Of a stretch of DNA of 64,000 nucleotides, positions 28,001 to 38,896 are shown one piece after another. The first letter of the stretch is position 1. Each line of letters opens with the position of its first letter. Origin of the DNA: Paenibacillus sp. PK3_47 (GTDB lineage: Bacteria > Bacillota > Bacilli > Paenibacillales > Paenibacillaceae); NCBI RefSeq assembly GCF_023520895.1, contig NZ_CP026029.1, positions 186,001-250,000 of the forward strand, given 5' to 3'. The notes under the pieces were generated by a model that ran no database searches, was not told the origin of the DNA, and saw only the letters and a list, made by a program, of their open reading frames with translations. A program made the position numbers and the translations under genes.

Positions 28001-30518
28001 GACCATTGTTTGCCCGGGTTTCGGCAGTAATCCGTTCAATTTTTCCAAGTCCATCAATGTAACCATAGGTATAGGAGGTCAGCTCGTTTTTGGCATTAAT
28101 TACTGTAGCCGGACGCCCCTGTTCGGTATAGGTATAGTGTTCAGTGAGCGGGACAGGATCATTTTCATTTTGGTACCAGGATTTGGATTGCAAAAACTGA
28201 AATTCAGGTTCATAAGTGTATGTTGTGGTGAAATGTTGCCGCAAACTCAAGTTATTGAATTGTTCTAGGGGCATTGGTTTTGTTTGTGAAGCCACCCTCC
28301 CCCAGTCATCATAACTCGTCTCTGTAATCTGTTGATTTGCCGTAGCTTCGCTATCTCCTGCCGCATACTCGTAAGAAATTGTTCGGGTTGGAGAATAAAT
28401 GAATACCGGGTGAAATTCAGAGTACTTGTTTACGATTCGTTCTCCGTTAGCAGCCAGTACATCAGTGGATAATAATCGCCCCTTACCGTCAAACGAATTG
28501 ATTATTTGTTTCCCGTTATCCTTCGTGGTACTTTTTATAGTAATAGTAGAGCTATACCGGTTACTTTCGGGTATTACTCCTGGGTAATCCTCAAGTCTGG
28601 TACCGGTGTAATTACCAATATACGAATACGTTGCTTGATTATAAAAGGTACTGGCTGTCTGATCACTTCGCGCAGATACTTGGTATTCTTCCATGGTCTC
28701 GTAATAACCAATATGTCGAGTCACTAGGTTGAACTGATAGTTCGTTGTAGAATGCGGATACCTTATCTGTTTGATCAATCCAAACAAGTTATAATCTTGT
28801 TCTCCATAGTAGGCAGAGTGTGGATTGTATTTTCCAAATCGGAAGTCATATTCCAGAAAAATAGATTCATCCTGAGCTGACGTCTCTCCGTGATGCGTTA
28901 TAGATGATAGAAAAGGAGAATATGTTTTAAGTTCATTGACTGTAGTTTTAACCCGATCTTTCTTCAAAGTAACCTTTTCGAGCAGCCGTTCGCCGTCGAA
29001 TGCCTGAATATAGACATTTTCGCCATTAAAATTGGTTGACCCAGTCAGATTGTCTTCTTCATATGAAACCCTTATTTCTCTTCCTAATGAGTCGGTAATA
29101 GACTCGATTTGAGAATAATAACTTGAAGATTTATATTTATAGGTAATAGTATTACCAAAACGGTCTACAATTCCTATCAATTTATTGTCATTAAAATATT
29201 CTCTTTTGCCATCTGAATACTCCAGATAATATCGGGATTTTTCATCCCCATTAATAAAAATCCCGTCTGGATCGAATCGAAAACGTTTATCCTTACCTTT
29301 ATAGTTTAACAAGTTTGTATAAGTAAGCAAATCGTCTCCCTGACTTGCAATCTGATATGCACTACCTTTACCATCGTGATAAAATAAAGTGTCTCCATAT
29401 CTGCTTACATAGGGCAGTTAAAAGGACCAACCCATCCCTAAAGGTGAGGGCTCTCTCACCTGAGTGCTGTATCCCCAATAATCATCATATATCCGTTTGA
29501 AAGCATATGGGGATGATGAGTTATACATTAACCCTAATTCCAGATCCAATCCGTCTCGCCCAGGCAAGTGAATCAAATTCTTTTTCCATGTTAGATTTCC
29601 TGAAACTGGGTCTACCGTCTCATTAGTGCTACTGCGATCCTCGAATTGAGGTTTATTCGTCTGATTAATTTGTGCCATTTTTACGCCTTCAATAACACCG
29701 GAGACCGTCATATCAAAAGCTGTCATCATTGAATCAGCTTTAGCAAGGTTTTCTTGCTGGATGGCAGGCTCTCCGTATACGTCAAATGCCACAGTAGAAT
29801 ATTGTTTCATAGCTAATGGAGCTTCTATTTGATAAACAGAATCTGCCACTCGTTGACTGACATTCAGATTCAGATGATCCCGTTCCAATTCTCGCTGAAT
29901 GTCTTCCCAAGCTACTCCGCCCTGCTGATACCATTTTAATAGTTCTAACGGAGTCTTCTCAGGAGCATCCTGAATCAACAGATTAATCCAGTAAATATCA
30001 GTTTGTGAAGCTCCTGTCTGTGCTAATTGTTTAATTTCTTCAGTGCTCAAATCCGGAGATATGGATTCAATCTTAGCATCCGCTTTTGGTCCTTGTTCTG
30101 CTTGCCGGGACAATTCAGCGTTCAATCGCCCCTGCTTCTCCAACGTCAGTGTTTTCAGGATAAGGATAAGTGGAGGTTGTTCCTGTTCTTCTCCGACTCC
30201 ATACACAACATCATCAACCGTAGCTTTCACCTCGAGAGGAAAAGCTTCTGTTTTTGAAGCGATCTGGGATGTGCGCTTTGAAGAAAGCGGTCCAGGAGTT
30301 GGGGTAGGCGTAGGTGAAATGACAGAATCTAAATAGAGCTTGTCCAATAACCCGGGCATCGGAGACGGGCTAGGACTCGGATGATTTTTTGAGATTGTTT
30401 TGGCATTATCAGCAGATTGAGCGACTGCCACTCCACCCAAGCTCTGAAAACTAGATAAAAACAAAACGATCGTTAAAAGGATCGATAAAAGCTGCTTTGC
30501 CTTCTTATTAGATTTCAA
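25047..30518 (-). pseudogene. RHS/YD-repeat toxin with Ntox28-like tip, interrupted by one in-frame TAA
   Basis: One reading frame of 1824 codons runs through except for TAA at 29420-29418 (codon 367), where the unit-B protein has CAA (GWSFQFPY). Both halves are in the same frame, so a single C-to-T change explains the break. The order is: signal peptide, Pro-rich linker, helical region, VDPVSGNLTWKKNLIHLP, YD repeats, core ending NPLIYSDPTGH. A hydrophobic segment and a tip of about 120 residues follow, containing VNNKKHLEAYEKELKDG and TGKPWNHIKEV, typical of Ntox28 (a tRNase in CDI toxins). Unlike unit B there is no Hint domain. The start is TTG at 30518 behind AGGAGAG. A second product could restart near the TTG at 29330, but it would lack a signal peptide. 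Confidence 0.85.
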
Positions 30519-30629
30519 TATAAACTCTCCTGTCATTTTAAATATATGCATTTTAATAATTGGACTAACATTGACTGATTTCTAATATAACCAGCTCCTG
30601 TGCATAGGTTTACTCCTTTGGTTTCATTT

Positions 30630-32042
30630 CTACTGATTAGTTACATTCACTGTAACGCCTCCTACCGCTCGAATATTTCCATAACCATCGTGAGCATACA
30701 AATGAGTTATATATGTACCAGTCTCATTACCATGGTGGGCAAAAGGAATTCTTATTCTCCATTTGTTATTGATCTCCCGTTCACCTTGGTACCAGTAGAT
30801 ATCATCTTGACCATTACTATTGGTCCATGTAGGGAATTCCAGCCGAGTCACATTTCCCGGCACTCCTTCAATAGTAACTTCATAATATTTGTCACTTATC
30901 TTCGCTGTATTCGGTGCTTTTAAATTCTGTGAATTTGTCACATTAAACTCCCATGCTCCAAGAAACTTTCCACTCGAATAGACATGTGTAATATATCTGC
31001 CTGTTTCTGAATTATGTTTGGAGTATACGACCGTGCCTTTCCATACTCCATTTCCAACTTTTACACCTTCAATCCACTCGATGTCATCTTGGTTTTGATT
31101 AGCTGTCCATGTCGGAAATTGTACACTTTGTATTAACGGATCGACACCGTATATAAAAACGTCATACGATACTCCAGACAGATCTGTTTCCTTTGATCCT
31201 CCTGTTCCTCCTATTACATTGACAACTTTTCCTCCCAGCGCTGCCTTGTTACCATATCGATCAAACAAATACATGTGAGTGATATAATTTCCGGTTTCAT
31301 AGTTATGGTTGCTGAACGGAACTTTGATTCTCCAAGAACCATCTGCAAGTTTCTCGCCTGTAATCCAGGGATTCACCAAGTCGTCCTGTCCTTTATTCTC
31401 AGTCCATGTCGGGAAGCGCACCTCTTTGATACTGTCTGCAATCCCGCTAACTTGAATATTATAAAAACCACTAGCCAGCGAGGTCTCTGAAGGCGCAGTA
31501 ACCGTCACTTCATCGGTCCGAACTTCAGCTGCTGTTGACCCAACCATTGTTCCATCAGCATAAATATGTGTAATATATGTACCTAATTCTCCACCATGTT
31601 TGTTGAAGACAACGGTTCCTTTCCATACACCGTTAGCAAGTTTCTCTCCCACGCTCCACTCGATATCATCTTGTCCATTTCGATCTGTCCATGTTGGAAA
31701 ATGTACTTGCTGGACATTTTGTTGCACTCCGTTTATGTATATATCATAGGAGACTGAGGTAATCCCGAAAATATAAGGTTCCGATGAAGATCCTTTGCTA
31801 CGCTTCAACATATTCCCATTAGTGTCATAAGCGTATTGGATAATAGAATTATCTGGTAAAATTTCTGAATCCAGACGTCCCTGTTCATAGATGTAAATAC
31901 GTTGCCGCTGTGATCCTTCGGTATTGATTACGATATAGTTAGAATTTGTTGATTGTGCAGTCACTATGGAAGCGAAGCTTCCCACACTGAGAATAAATAT
32001 GAGGCAAAGATTTATCACAAGATATACTAACTTTTTAGTCAC
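30630..32042 (-). CDS. Secreted GBS-Bsp-like repeat protein with N-terminal YD pair
   Basis: About 470 residues: signal peptide (1-30), one YD pair (48-82, IYIYEQGRL ... IIQYAYDTNGNML) and four repeats of about 95 residues. The repeats share YDIYINGV, VHFPTWTDRNGQDDIEW, GVWKGTVVFNKH and YITHIYADG. They match the GBS Bsp-like repeat found in surface-associated proteins and amidases, thought to bind the cell wall. I place the start at GTG 32042, which has GGAG ten bases upstream. It directly precedes the unit-A RHS gene. Confidence 0.82.
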   Translation of the reverse strand: MTKKLVYLVINLCLIFILSVGSFASIVTAQSTNSNYIVINTEGSQRQRIYIYEQGRLDSEILPDNSIIQYAYDTNGNMLKRSKGSSSEPYIFGITSVSYDIYINGVQQNVQQVHFPTWTDRNGQDDIEWSVGEKLANGVWKGTVVFNKHGGELGTYITHIYADGTMVGSTAAEVRTDEVTVTAPSETSLASGFYNIQVSGIADSIKEVRFPTWTENKGQDDLVNPWITGEKLADGSWRIKVPFSNHNYETGNYITHMYLFDRYGNKAALGGKVVNVIGGTGGSKETDLSGVSYDVFIYGVDPLIQSVQFPTWTANQNQDDIEWIEGVKVGNGVWKGTVVYSKHNSETGRYITHVYSSGKFLGAWEFNVTNSQNLKAPNTAKISDKYYEVTIEGVPGNVTRLEFPTWTNSNGQDDIYWYQGEREINNKWRIRIPFAHHGNETGTYITHLYAHDGYGNIRAVGGVTVNVTNQ

Positions 32043-32162
32043 TTTTTGCATTCTCCAATCTGCAATATTTATTCGCAATATTAGATATCCTCTATGCAAT
32101 CCCCCCCTCTTTGTTAGGGACATATGCAACAATCACAGCTGGTATTTAAATGTTTTTCATCT

Positions 32163-33221
32163 TCACCATATTCTCACTAATGTCCAACTTTGAGCACTGG
32201 TTCCGTTGTCTGTATGGATCTGCAATGGAGTACCTTCTGTACTGTTTCCTCCAGGAATATCTAACAATTTATTACTATTTACATTAACTAGGCTAGTTGT
32301 GCCATCTGCATGGTTTCTGAATATCCATTGTTGAGAGGTTGTCCCATTATCGGTCCAAATTTGAACAACTGATCCGTCTAATGTCTTACCACCAGATACT
32401 TCTAGAGCCTTGTTACTGTTTTTATTAATCAACTTATACTTATCACCACCCAAATCATATACCTGCCATATCTGTGAGTCCGTACCGTTGTCCTTCCAAA
32501 TTTGTACAGGCGTTCCGTCTAAAGTTTTTCCTCCTGTAACATCTACGGCTTTACCGTTACCAGCATTTAATATTTTATATTCTTCTCCGTTTGTGATCGC
32601 CTTGACAAGTTTCCATTGTTGGGCTGTTGTCCCGTTCCTTGCCCAGATTTGCACAGGCGTTCCATTCTTAGTCTCTCCATTTGAGACATCAAGAACTTTA
32701 TTGCTTAAAATATTTAAAAACTCATAAGAACTGTCCTTCTGTTCAACAACTCGCCATGCCTGTGAGTCTGTACCATTATCGTTGTATATTTGAACTTTGG
32801 TACCATCCGTAGAAGAGCCCCCGGATACATCTAATGCCTTTCCACTATTTACATTAATTAATTTGAAATAGTCATTTCCTGCTTTACACAGCAACCACCG
32901 TTGTGCATCTGTGCCATTATCAGTTTCAATCTGTACTCTTGTTCCATTAATAGTGTCTCCAGCATATACATCAAGAACCTTTTGGCTATTCACATTAACG
33001 ATTTTATACTGTGAAGGCTTACAGTTTAAACTTTTATTACCAATCCTATTACCATTACTATCATATTGAAAATTTATATATTTACCTTCTGAAATATTCA
33101 CAAGACTCAGTGCCCCTGTCTTAGTATAGATATACTTGATAGCGCTGGCTGTAGGGGTATTCACTAAAACTATAATGAACAAAATAGATAAAATTGTTAC
33201 ATGCTTTTTAATGCTTAACAT
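32163..33221 (-). CDS. Secreted ricin-B-type lectin with N-terminal YD pair
   Basis: A 352-residue protein: signal peptide (1-27), one YD pair (29-63, YIYTKTGAL ... INFQYDSNGNRI), then two ricin-B-lectin trefoil domains made of six repeats. Each repeat carries LDVSGGKTLDGTPVQIW and NGT..QQW-type segments. Such domains bind galactose- or xylose-containing glycans. ATG at 33221 directly follows a GGGGAGAAGGGG ribosome site. The first half of the YD pair is degenerate (Y-T instead of Y-D). Confidence 0.85.
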   Translation of the reverse strand: MLSIKKHVTILSILFIIVLVNTPTASAIKYIYTKTGALSLVNISEGKYINFQYDSNGNRIGNKSLNCKPSQYKIVNVNSQKVLDVYAGDTINGTRVQIETDNGTDAQRWLLCKAGNDYFKLINVNSGKALDVSGGSSTDGTKVQIYNDNGTDSQAWRVVEQKDSSYEFLNILSNKVLDVSNGETKNGTPVQIWARNGTTAQQWKLVKAITNGEEYKILNAGNGKAVDVTGGKTLDGTPVQIWKDNGTDSQIWQVYDLGGDKYKLINKNSNKALEVSGGKTLDGSVVQIWTDNGTTSQQWIFRNHADGTTSLVNVNSNKLLDIPGGNSTEGTPLQIHTDNGTSAQSWTLVRIW

Positions 33222-33234
33222 CCCCTTCTCCCCT

Positions 33235-35074
33235 CTAACCTTCAATAGTTTTAGTCAAATTCCCGTTAAGATCATATGAATAGCGGACAACTCGATTATC
33301 TGGATACCTTACTAGCACCAACCTTCCATTACTATCGTATTGATAAGTGGTTAATTGCTGAATTATGATATCATCCACTGAGAGGGCACCTCCATTTCGG
33401 ATTCCCCACAATAAATAATAATTCTCCTGATTCCCTGTTGTAAAAGTCACTGTCTTCTTTCCTTTTGTTCCTGTGGCATCATTCCATGTCGTCCAGCCTA
33501 ATACTTCAACATTATCCATCCCTCGAACAAAGAAATAAAAGTGCCGATTTAAATCTTCTGGCATCATCTCAATAGCCTTATAAGAAAAACTAACTGAATA
33601 GGTTGTATTACTAAAGAACTTCACTTTACTAGTATCTGTAACTGCTAAATTTGACCATTCCATCTTTTTTGCTGATTTTATATAAGCAGAGTACTCTCCA
33701 CTTACTACTTTAGTTGGTTCATTAGAAATTATTCCAGAGTCAGGTATCAATCCCGTCCCGCTAAAAGAGCCCTTTTCAAAGGATTCACTAACTTTCTTAA
33801 TAAGGATATCATCCAGAGACAAGGCGCCCCCTTTATGAATCCCCCAGATCAAGTAATAATTATCTTATTACCGTATCTTCTTGATTGTCGGTACTTCTAG
33901 CTAAGAAATAAAAGTACGGACCGCTATTCAAATAATCCATGGCTAAAGATTTGTATGAAAAGGTGATACTGTAAGTCGTGTTTTTTTCGAAACTATATGT
34001 ATCAGGGTCACTATAGGCGAATTCTTTCCAGTCTTCATTTAATTGTGAAGAGAGATAAGCAGAATACTGTCCGCTAATCACCTTTTCCGGTTCTTTAGTT
34101 AGAACACCAGAGCCTGCTTTAAAATATGTATCTGTAAAAGAACCTTTTTCAAAGGATTCACTGATCTTAACAATTTCAATATCATCAATAGACAGGGCTC
34201 CCCCGTTACTAATGCCCCATATTAAGTAATAATTCGGCTTGTTACCGGTTGTAAAAGTGATTATTTTATTTCCTGTACTGCCGCTATCATCATTCCAAGT
34301 CGTCCAGCCCTTATCTTCTACATCATCTTGGCTTCTTGCCAGAAAATAAAAATATCGATTACTTCCAGAGACCATATTAATTGATTTATATTTAAAGGTG
34401 ACCTGGTATGTAGTATTTCTTTCAAACTTCATTTTGTTAGGGTCAGTATAGGAGAACCCTTTCCACGTTTCGTAAGGTAAGGAGCTTAGAAAAGCAGAAT
34501 ATTGTCCGCTTATTATTTTTGCAGACTCATTGGTAATACTGCCCGAGATCGCCTGAAAGTTTGTTGAAGTAAAGGAACCTCCTTCAAAAGATTCAGTATC
34601 AGATGAAGTATCTTTGGCGATCACTATATCATCTAGAGACAGGCTCCCTCCCGCATGAATACCCCAGATTAAGTAATAGTTTTCTTTATTTCCAGTAGTA
34701 AATGTCATCGTTCGAATACCTGTGCTCCCACTTACGTCGTTCCAGGTAGTATACCCTTTATCCTCCTTACCGTCCGTACTGCGAGCAAGAAAATAAAAAA
34801 ATCGGTTAGGGTCCTGCGGCTGCATATCGATGGACTTATAAGAAAAAGTTACCGTGTAAGTTGTATTTTTCTCAAATCTAACTTTTTCAGGATTTGTATT
34901 GTTAAATTCTTTCCATACTTCTGATGACTGAGAGTTTAATAATGCTGAATACTTCCCGTTTACAACTTTTAGCGGATCATCGGTAATGATCCCATTAACC
35001 GGGATATAATTAGTCCCCGCATAACTCCCTTTTTCAAAGTTTTCTTTTGCCCCAAAAATGAGATCTGCAGCCAT
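33235..35074 (-). pseudogene. FEKG-repeat module protein with C-terminal YD pair, inactivated
   Basis: Four modules of about 140 residues share FEKGSF.GT, FEKNTTYSVTFSYKS, FYFLARSTD, GWTTWND..GS and TGN..NYYLIWGIHNGGALSLDDI. In the third module about 80 bases are missing between S-T-D-N-Q-E-D and N-Y-Y-L-I-W-G (near 33870), which shifts the frame. The N-terminus is damaged too. A signal-peptide-like stretch (NKLFFVFVFTAIVLSQS) continues upstream in frame until it meets the TAA of the neighbouring gene, without any start codon. The last 38 residues are the YD pair TYQYDSNGRL ... VVRYSYDLNGNL. Confidence 0.78.
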
Positions 35075-35134
35075 TGCTTTACTCTGACTTAATACAATGG
35101 CAGTGAAAACAAAAACGAAGAATAGCTTATTTAG

Positions 35135-36568
35135 TTATTTAATAATTTGGAACTCACTGAGCTGAAAATAATAACCTCCATTGTCATCTGTACCGAGCTT
35201 ACTAGCATAAACTCGTATATAACGGGCGGTTACAGGTTCTTCAAAGATAAATCTCTTAATTAAACCGTTATTTACATAACCTGTATAGGATTGCCCTTGC
35301 ACATCCTTCCAAAAAATAGCATCAGTACTGCTTTGTATTTTAAAATCAACAGGAAATCCGAGACTACTTCTTGGTGTCAATTGAATACCATTAATTTTTT
35401 GAATAGTTCCTGAATCAACTGCTACCCATTCCGTACTTGTTGATGGATAGCGCGCTACACTTGACCAGGTTGTTGAAACATTTTGATCCACTAATCTAGA
35501 TGCTGGCCATCCACTGGTTGTCGAAGAAGTAGCTACAGTAGATAATTGAGTCTTAACATCAGCAAGTTGAAAATAATAACCACCATTATCGTCTGTACCA
35601 AGTTTGGTAACATAGACACGTATATACTGAGCAATTACAGGAGATTCAAAAGTAAAGGTTTGAATAGAACCGTTGTTAACATACCCCGTGTAAGCCTGTC
35701 CTTGCACATCCGTCCAAGATTTAGCATCAGCACTGCTCTGTATTTTAAAATCAACAGGAAAACCCAGTTTAGCTCTTGGAGTTAATTGAATCCCACCAAT
35801 CATTTGGATATCTCCTGAATCTACTATTATCCATTCTGTACTTGTCGATGGATAGCGTGCTATACTTGACCAACTTGTAGAAGCATTTTGATCAACTAAT
35901 CTAGATGCTGGCCAATCACTTAGTGCAGAAGAAGTGGCAACAGTAGAGAATTGAACGTTAATATCAGCTAGTTGAAAGTAATAGCCTCCATTATCGTCTC
36001 TTCCCAACTTCGTGGCATAAATTCTTATGTATTTTGCAACTACCGAAGACCCAAATTCAAAAGTACGGATCGAACCATCATTAATATAATTGCTATAAGA
36101 ATGGCCTGGAATATCGGTCCATGTTTCCGCATCTTCACTAGATTGTATTTTAAAATTAACCGGGAAAGACAGCTTACTCCGTGGGGTTACTTGAACTCCA
36201 CTTACTATCCTACTTTTACCAAGATCAACAGCTACCCATTCCACATCGCTTTCATTCCCTCTATTCTTACTAGACCATACTGTATGAGCATTATTATCAC
36301 TCAGTTTATATGGTTCCCACCCCTCTATACTGGATGATGTGAAAATAGGATTACCTGAAACAGGAAACTTGCGTTTAAGATTTCCATTTTTGTCATATAA
36401 ATAATATATAACACTATTTTTTGAGCTCACAGTATAATCCAATCTATTGTTGCTTGGATCATAATGGTAAACCATACTAGTAGTATTACTAAAAGTTTCA
36501 GCATATATAGAGGTCGGTCCCAAAATAATAAACAATAATATGAAACAAACAATTTTATAATCCCTCAT
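35135..36568 (-). CDS. Secreted protein with N-terminal YD pair and three F5/8C (discoidin) domains
   Basis: A 477-residue protein: signal peptide (1-23), YD pair (33-68, MVYHYDPSNNRL ... VIYYLYDKNGNL), then three F5/8 type C domains of about 130 residues. Each has WPASRLVDQNASTSWSS, EWIAVDSG, GIQLTPR, FKIQSS-DA..W and YIRVYATKLGTDDNGGYYFQLA. Discoidin domains bind sugars and are common in adhesins. ATG at 36568 lies six bases after AGGAGG. Its TAA is in frame with the start-less gene downstream. Confidence 0.87.
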   Translation of the reverse strand: MRDYKIVCFILLFIILGPTSIYAETFSNTTSMVYHYDPSNNRLDYTVSSKNSVIYYLYDKNGNLKRKFPVSGNPIFTSSSIEGWEPYKLSDNNAHTVWSSKNRGNESDVEWVAVDLGKSRIVSGVQVTPRSKLSFPVNFKIQSSEDAETWTDIPGHSYSNYINDGSIRTFEFGSSVVAKYIRIYATKLGRDDNGGYYFQLADINVQFSTVATSSALSDWPASRLVDQNASTSWSSIARYPSTSTEWIIVDSGDIQMIGGIQLTPRAKLGFPVDFKIQSSADAKSWTDVQGQAYTGYVNNGSIQTFTFESPVIAQYIRVYVTKLGTDDNGGYYFQLADVKTQLSTVATSSTTSGWPASRLVDQNVSTTWSSVARYPSTSTEWVAVDSGTIQKINGIQLTPRSSLGFPVDFKIQSSTDAIFWKDVQGQSYTGYVNNGLIKRFIFEEPVTARYIRVYASKLGTDDNGGYYFQLSEFQIIK

Positions 36569-36623
36569 TCATATCCTCCTTTAAAAAATGCATGACTCTC
36601 CTATATCCCCCGTCCTAAACGAT

Positions 36624-38816
36624 CTAGTTGTAACTGAAAGAGACTGAGTCTAGAAAAAACATTCCCGCCCCGTCTTCACCGGTCGATCTTATAAGAAAAT
36701 ATACAGTAGCAGATACAGCACTCGGCGGTATAGTACCTTGATTGGTGAGTAACTTAAATCCATTAGTAACTTCATTTAACTCTTTTATACTATTTGCTAT
36801 ATAAGAGCCATTAGCCGAATAAAAATCAATGTACATTTGTACTTTTGCTTGATAGAGCATACTGGCATTAATATTTCCAGCGATAGTATATGTTTTGTTT
36901 GGGAGAACGCGAAGAGATTGTGAAACTCCCACATACTCATTATTAGGAATCCATTGAGCAGCTACCTTCTGTGACTTCTTTCCATTCAAGACTTGCTGAT
37001 TGTTTAATGCAGACTTAATATTAATTTTTTTAATCTGATTCCCATTTAAATCGTACTTGAATAAAGTGTTAAAAGGCTGTCCATTATGCATGAACTTCAT
37101 ACTGGTCAATCGTCCAGCTTGGGAATATTGACTCACTGTGTTGTACGTGACAGGAATATCTTCAACTAGTTGAATCTCACTCTCCGATCCCTGCTGCTGA
37201 ATGACAGTCCAATTTTTGGGCTCTTCTGTCCCAATATTACTTACTTCAAAATCCGAATTACTGAGCAGGTTAGAGTTATAGCTAAAAATCATATCATCAA
37301 TATAAATTACTGCAGCCCCATTGTTATTTGTTGCTCGAATAAGCGCATATAGACGAACGGTTTCAGCGTTGCGGGGAACCGTACCAGTGTTTGAAACCGT
37401 CGTATATCCGCCGTATGTTGTACTTGGTAATTCAACAATATTGGCACCCAGATAGGAGCCCTGTGACATAAAATCAGCGTATAGTTGAACCTTGGCATTA
37501 CTTAAATTATCTATTTTAATCCTTCCGCTTATTGTGTATTTTTGGTTAGGTATAACTTTCAAAATTTGACTGACTCCCACTGCAGCATCTGCAGAAATAT
37601 TGGATGCTTCTATTTTTTGCACATGATTTTTCTTTTCATCTCTAAATAATTGAGTTTTATAAGACCCATTACCGAAGCTTGGAATCCAGCCTTTAGCTAA
37701 GACTGAGGATCCTTGAGACTCGAAATTCCCGTTATTTATGTTATTCGCTTCTTCACTATATTTAAAATCAAGTGAGTCAACGAATACAGTTCCAGATCCA
37801 TTGTTGCTTGTACTTCGAATTAAAACATAAACTACTGCATATGTTGTATCATTTGGAATAAGACCCGTACTCGAAAGAGTAATATATTCTCCGTTAGTTA
37901 CAGTATGGTGTTCAATGATACTTGCCCCCGAATAACCGGTCGGAGTCATAAAATCGATATATAACTGAGCTTTCGCATTAATTAAAGAGTTAATTGATAT
38001 TGCACCGTTCACTTGAAAGTGCTCTCCTGGTTCTACTTTTATTTTTTGAAGGATTCCTACGTATTGGTTATTTGGTAAAGATGACCCGGTAATCTTTTGG
38101 GCTCTATTTCCGCTCATTGTCGGTGAAGTAATCGAATCAAAAACAGGATTATAAGAAGTTGTATAATCCCAGTCATCTGATTTTGATAGAGGAGTGGTGG
38201 AAGTTTCAAAATCAGCATTGGCAATTAAATTTGTATCATTTGTATAGATGAATCTCACACTATCAGCAATAAAAGATCCTGATCCATTTGTTGAGGTTGA
38301 ACGAATTAAACAGTGAATAGCTACCGATGTTGCATCATTAGGCACCTGTGCATTTCCGCCCAAGGTTATGTATTGCCCGGTTGAATGACTGGGTAATTCG
38401 AAGATAGTAGAGCTTAGATAAGCGTCCTCTTTATAAAAGTCGGCATATAACTGAACTTTGGCATTCGAAATACTCTCAATATAAAATCTTCCGCTTAATG
38501 AAAATGGTTCTCCAGGTGTTACAGTAAAATTTTGTTTGACCGCAGCTATTTGTCCTTCAGGTAGGTTACTAACAGTAATTTTTTGTGCTCGCAGACCTTC
38601 CGAAACAGGAGTCTGTATAACCTCAAATATCCCTGATCCCTGTCGCTCCCAATCAACAGCTACTTTCTCATTGCCCGCTTGATTTTCAAATCCGGGATTT
38701 GAGATCAAATTATTAGAGTTTGAGCTTGCCTGGATTTCATTTGGATACATGATAATTACTAATATACAGAGGGAAAATAATTGAACACCAAATCCAATGA
38801 ATTTATTACGGTACAT
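36624..38816 (-). CDS. Secreted four-module CBM4/9-like protein with internal YD pair
   Basis: About 730 residues: signal peptide (to about residue 31), three complete jelly-roll modules of about 165 residues and a fourth. They share LISNPGFE, AQKI, GVSQ..KV.PN..YTISG, KVQLYADF and YIDDMIFSY. The YD pair (about 558-598, QYSQAGRL ... LFKYDLNGNQI) is inserted inside the fourth module, between its first strand and the KSQKVAAQW segment. ATG at 38816 is eight bases after AAGGAG. It is the first gene of unit A, so it is translated from the long leader upstream. Confidence 0.82.
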   Translation of the reverse strand: MYRNKFIGFGVQLFSLCILVIIMYPNEIQASSNSNNLISNPGFENQAGNEKVAVDWERQGSGIFEVIQTPVSEGLRAQKITVSNLPEGQIAAVKQNFTVTPGEPFSLSGRFYIESISNAKVQLYADFYKEDAYLSSTIFELPSHSTGQYITLGGNAQVPNDATSVAIHCLIRSTSTNGSGSFIADSVRFIYTNDTNLIANADFETSTTPLSKSDDWDYTTSYNPVFDSITSPTMSGNRAQKITGSSLPNNQYVGILQKIKVEPGEHFQVNGAISINSLINAKAQLYIDFMTPTGYSGASIIEHHTVTNGEYITLSSTGLIPNDTTYAVVYVLIRSTSNNGSGTVFVDSLDFKYSEEANNINNGNFESQGSSVLAKGWIPSFGNGSYKTQLFRDEKKNHVQKIEASNISADAAVGVSQILKVIPNQKYTISGRIKIDNLSNAKVQLYADFMSQGSYLGANIVELPSTTYGGYTTVSNTGTVPRNAETVRLYALIRATNNNGAAVIYIDDMIFSYNSNLLSNSDFEVSNIGTEEPKNWTVIQQQGSESEIQLVEDIPVTYNTVSQYSQAGRLTSMKFMHNGQPFNTLFKYDLNGNQIKKINIKSALNNQQVLNGKKSQKVAAQWIPNNEYVGVSQSLRVLPNKTYTIAGNINASMLYQAKVQMYIDFYSANGSYIANSIKELNEVTNGFKLLTNQGTIPPSAVSATVYFLIRSTGEDGAGMFFLDSVSFSYN

Positions 38817-38896
38817 GCTCATTTCTCCTTCATTTGAAGTTCTGTTCACTTAAAATGGTGCCTGTGTGCCTTACTGAAATCAGAAAATCAAAACAC
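38817..38896 (-). promoter_or_regulatory. Leader and ribosome site of unit A
   Basis: The last 80 bases of the unit-A leader, between the hairpin and the first gene. They hold AAGGAG eight bases before the chosen ATG. No other structure is seen. Confidence 0.5.

Noticed and set aside
12240..30340. Plus-strand open frames of 60-184 codons opposite the RHS genes
   Set aside because: They are shadows of the repeat-rich coding strand, without ribosome sites or recognisable domains.
11970..30518. Insecticidal Tc-toxin (TcC) interpretation of the YD-repeat proteins
   Set aside because: No TcA or TcB partners occur. The signal peptides, Hint domain, variable tips and adjacent immunity genes fit interbacterial RHS/WapA-type toxins better.
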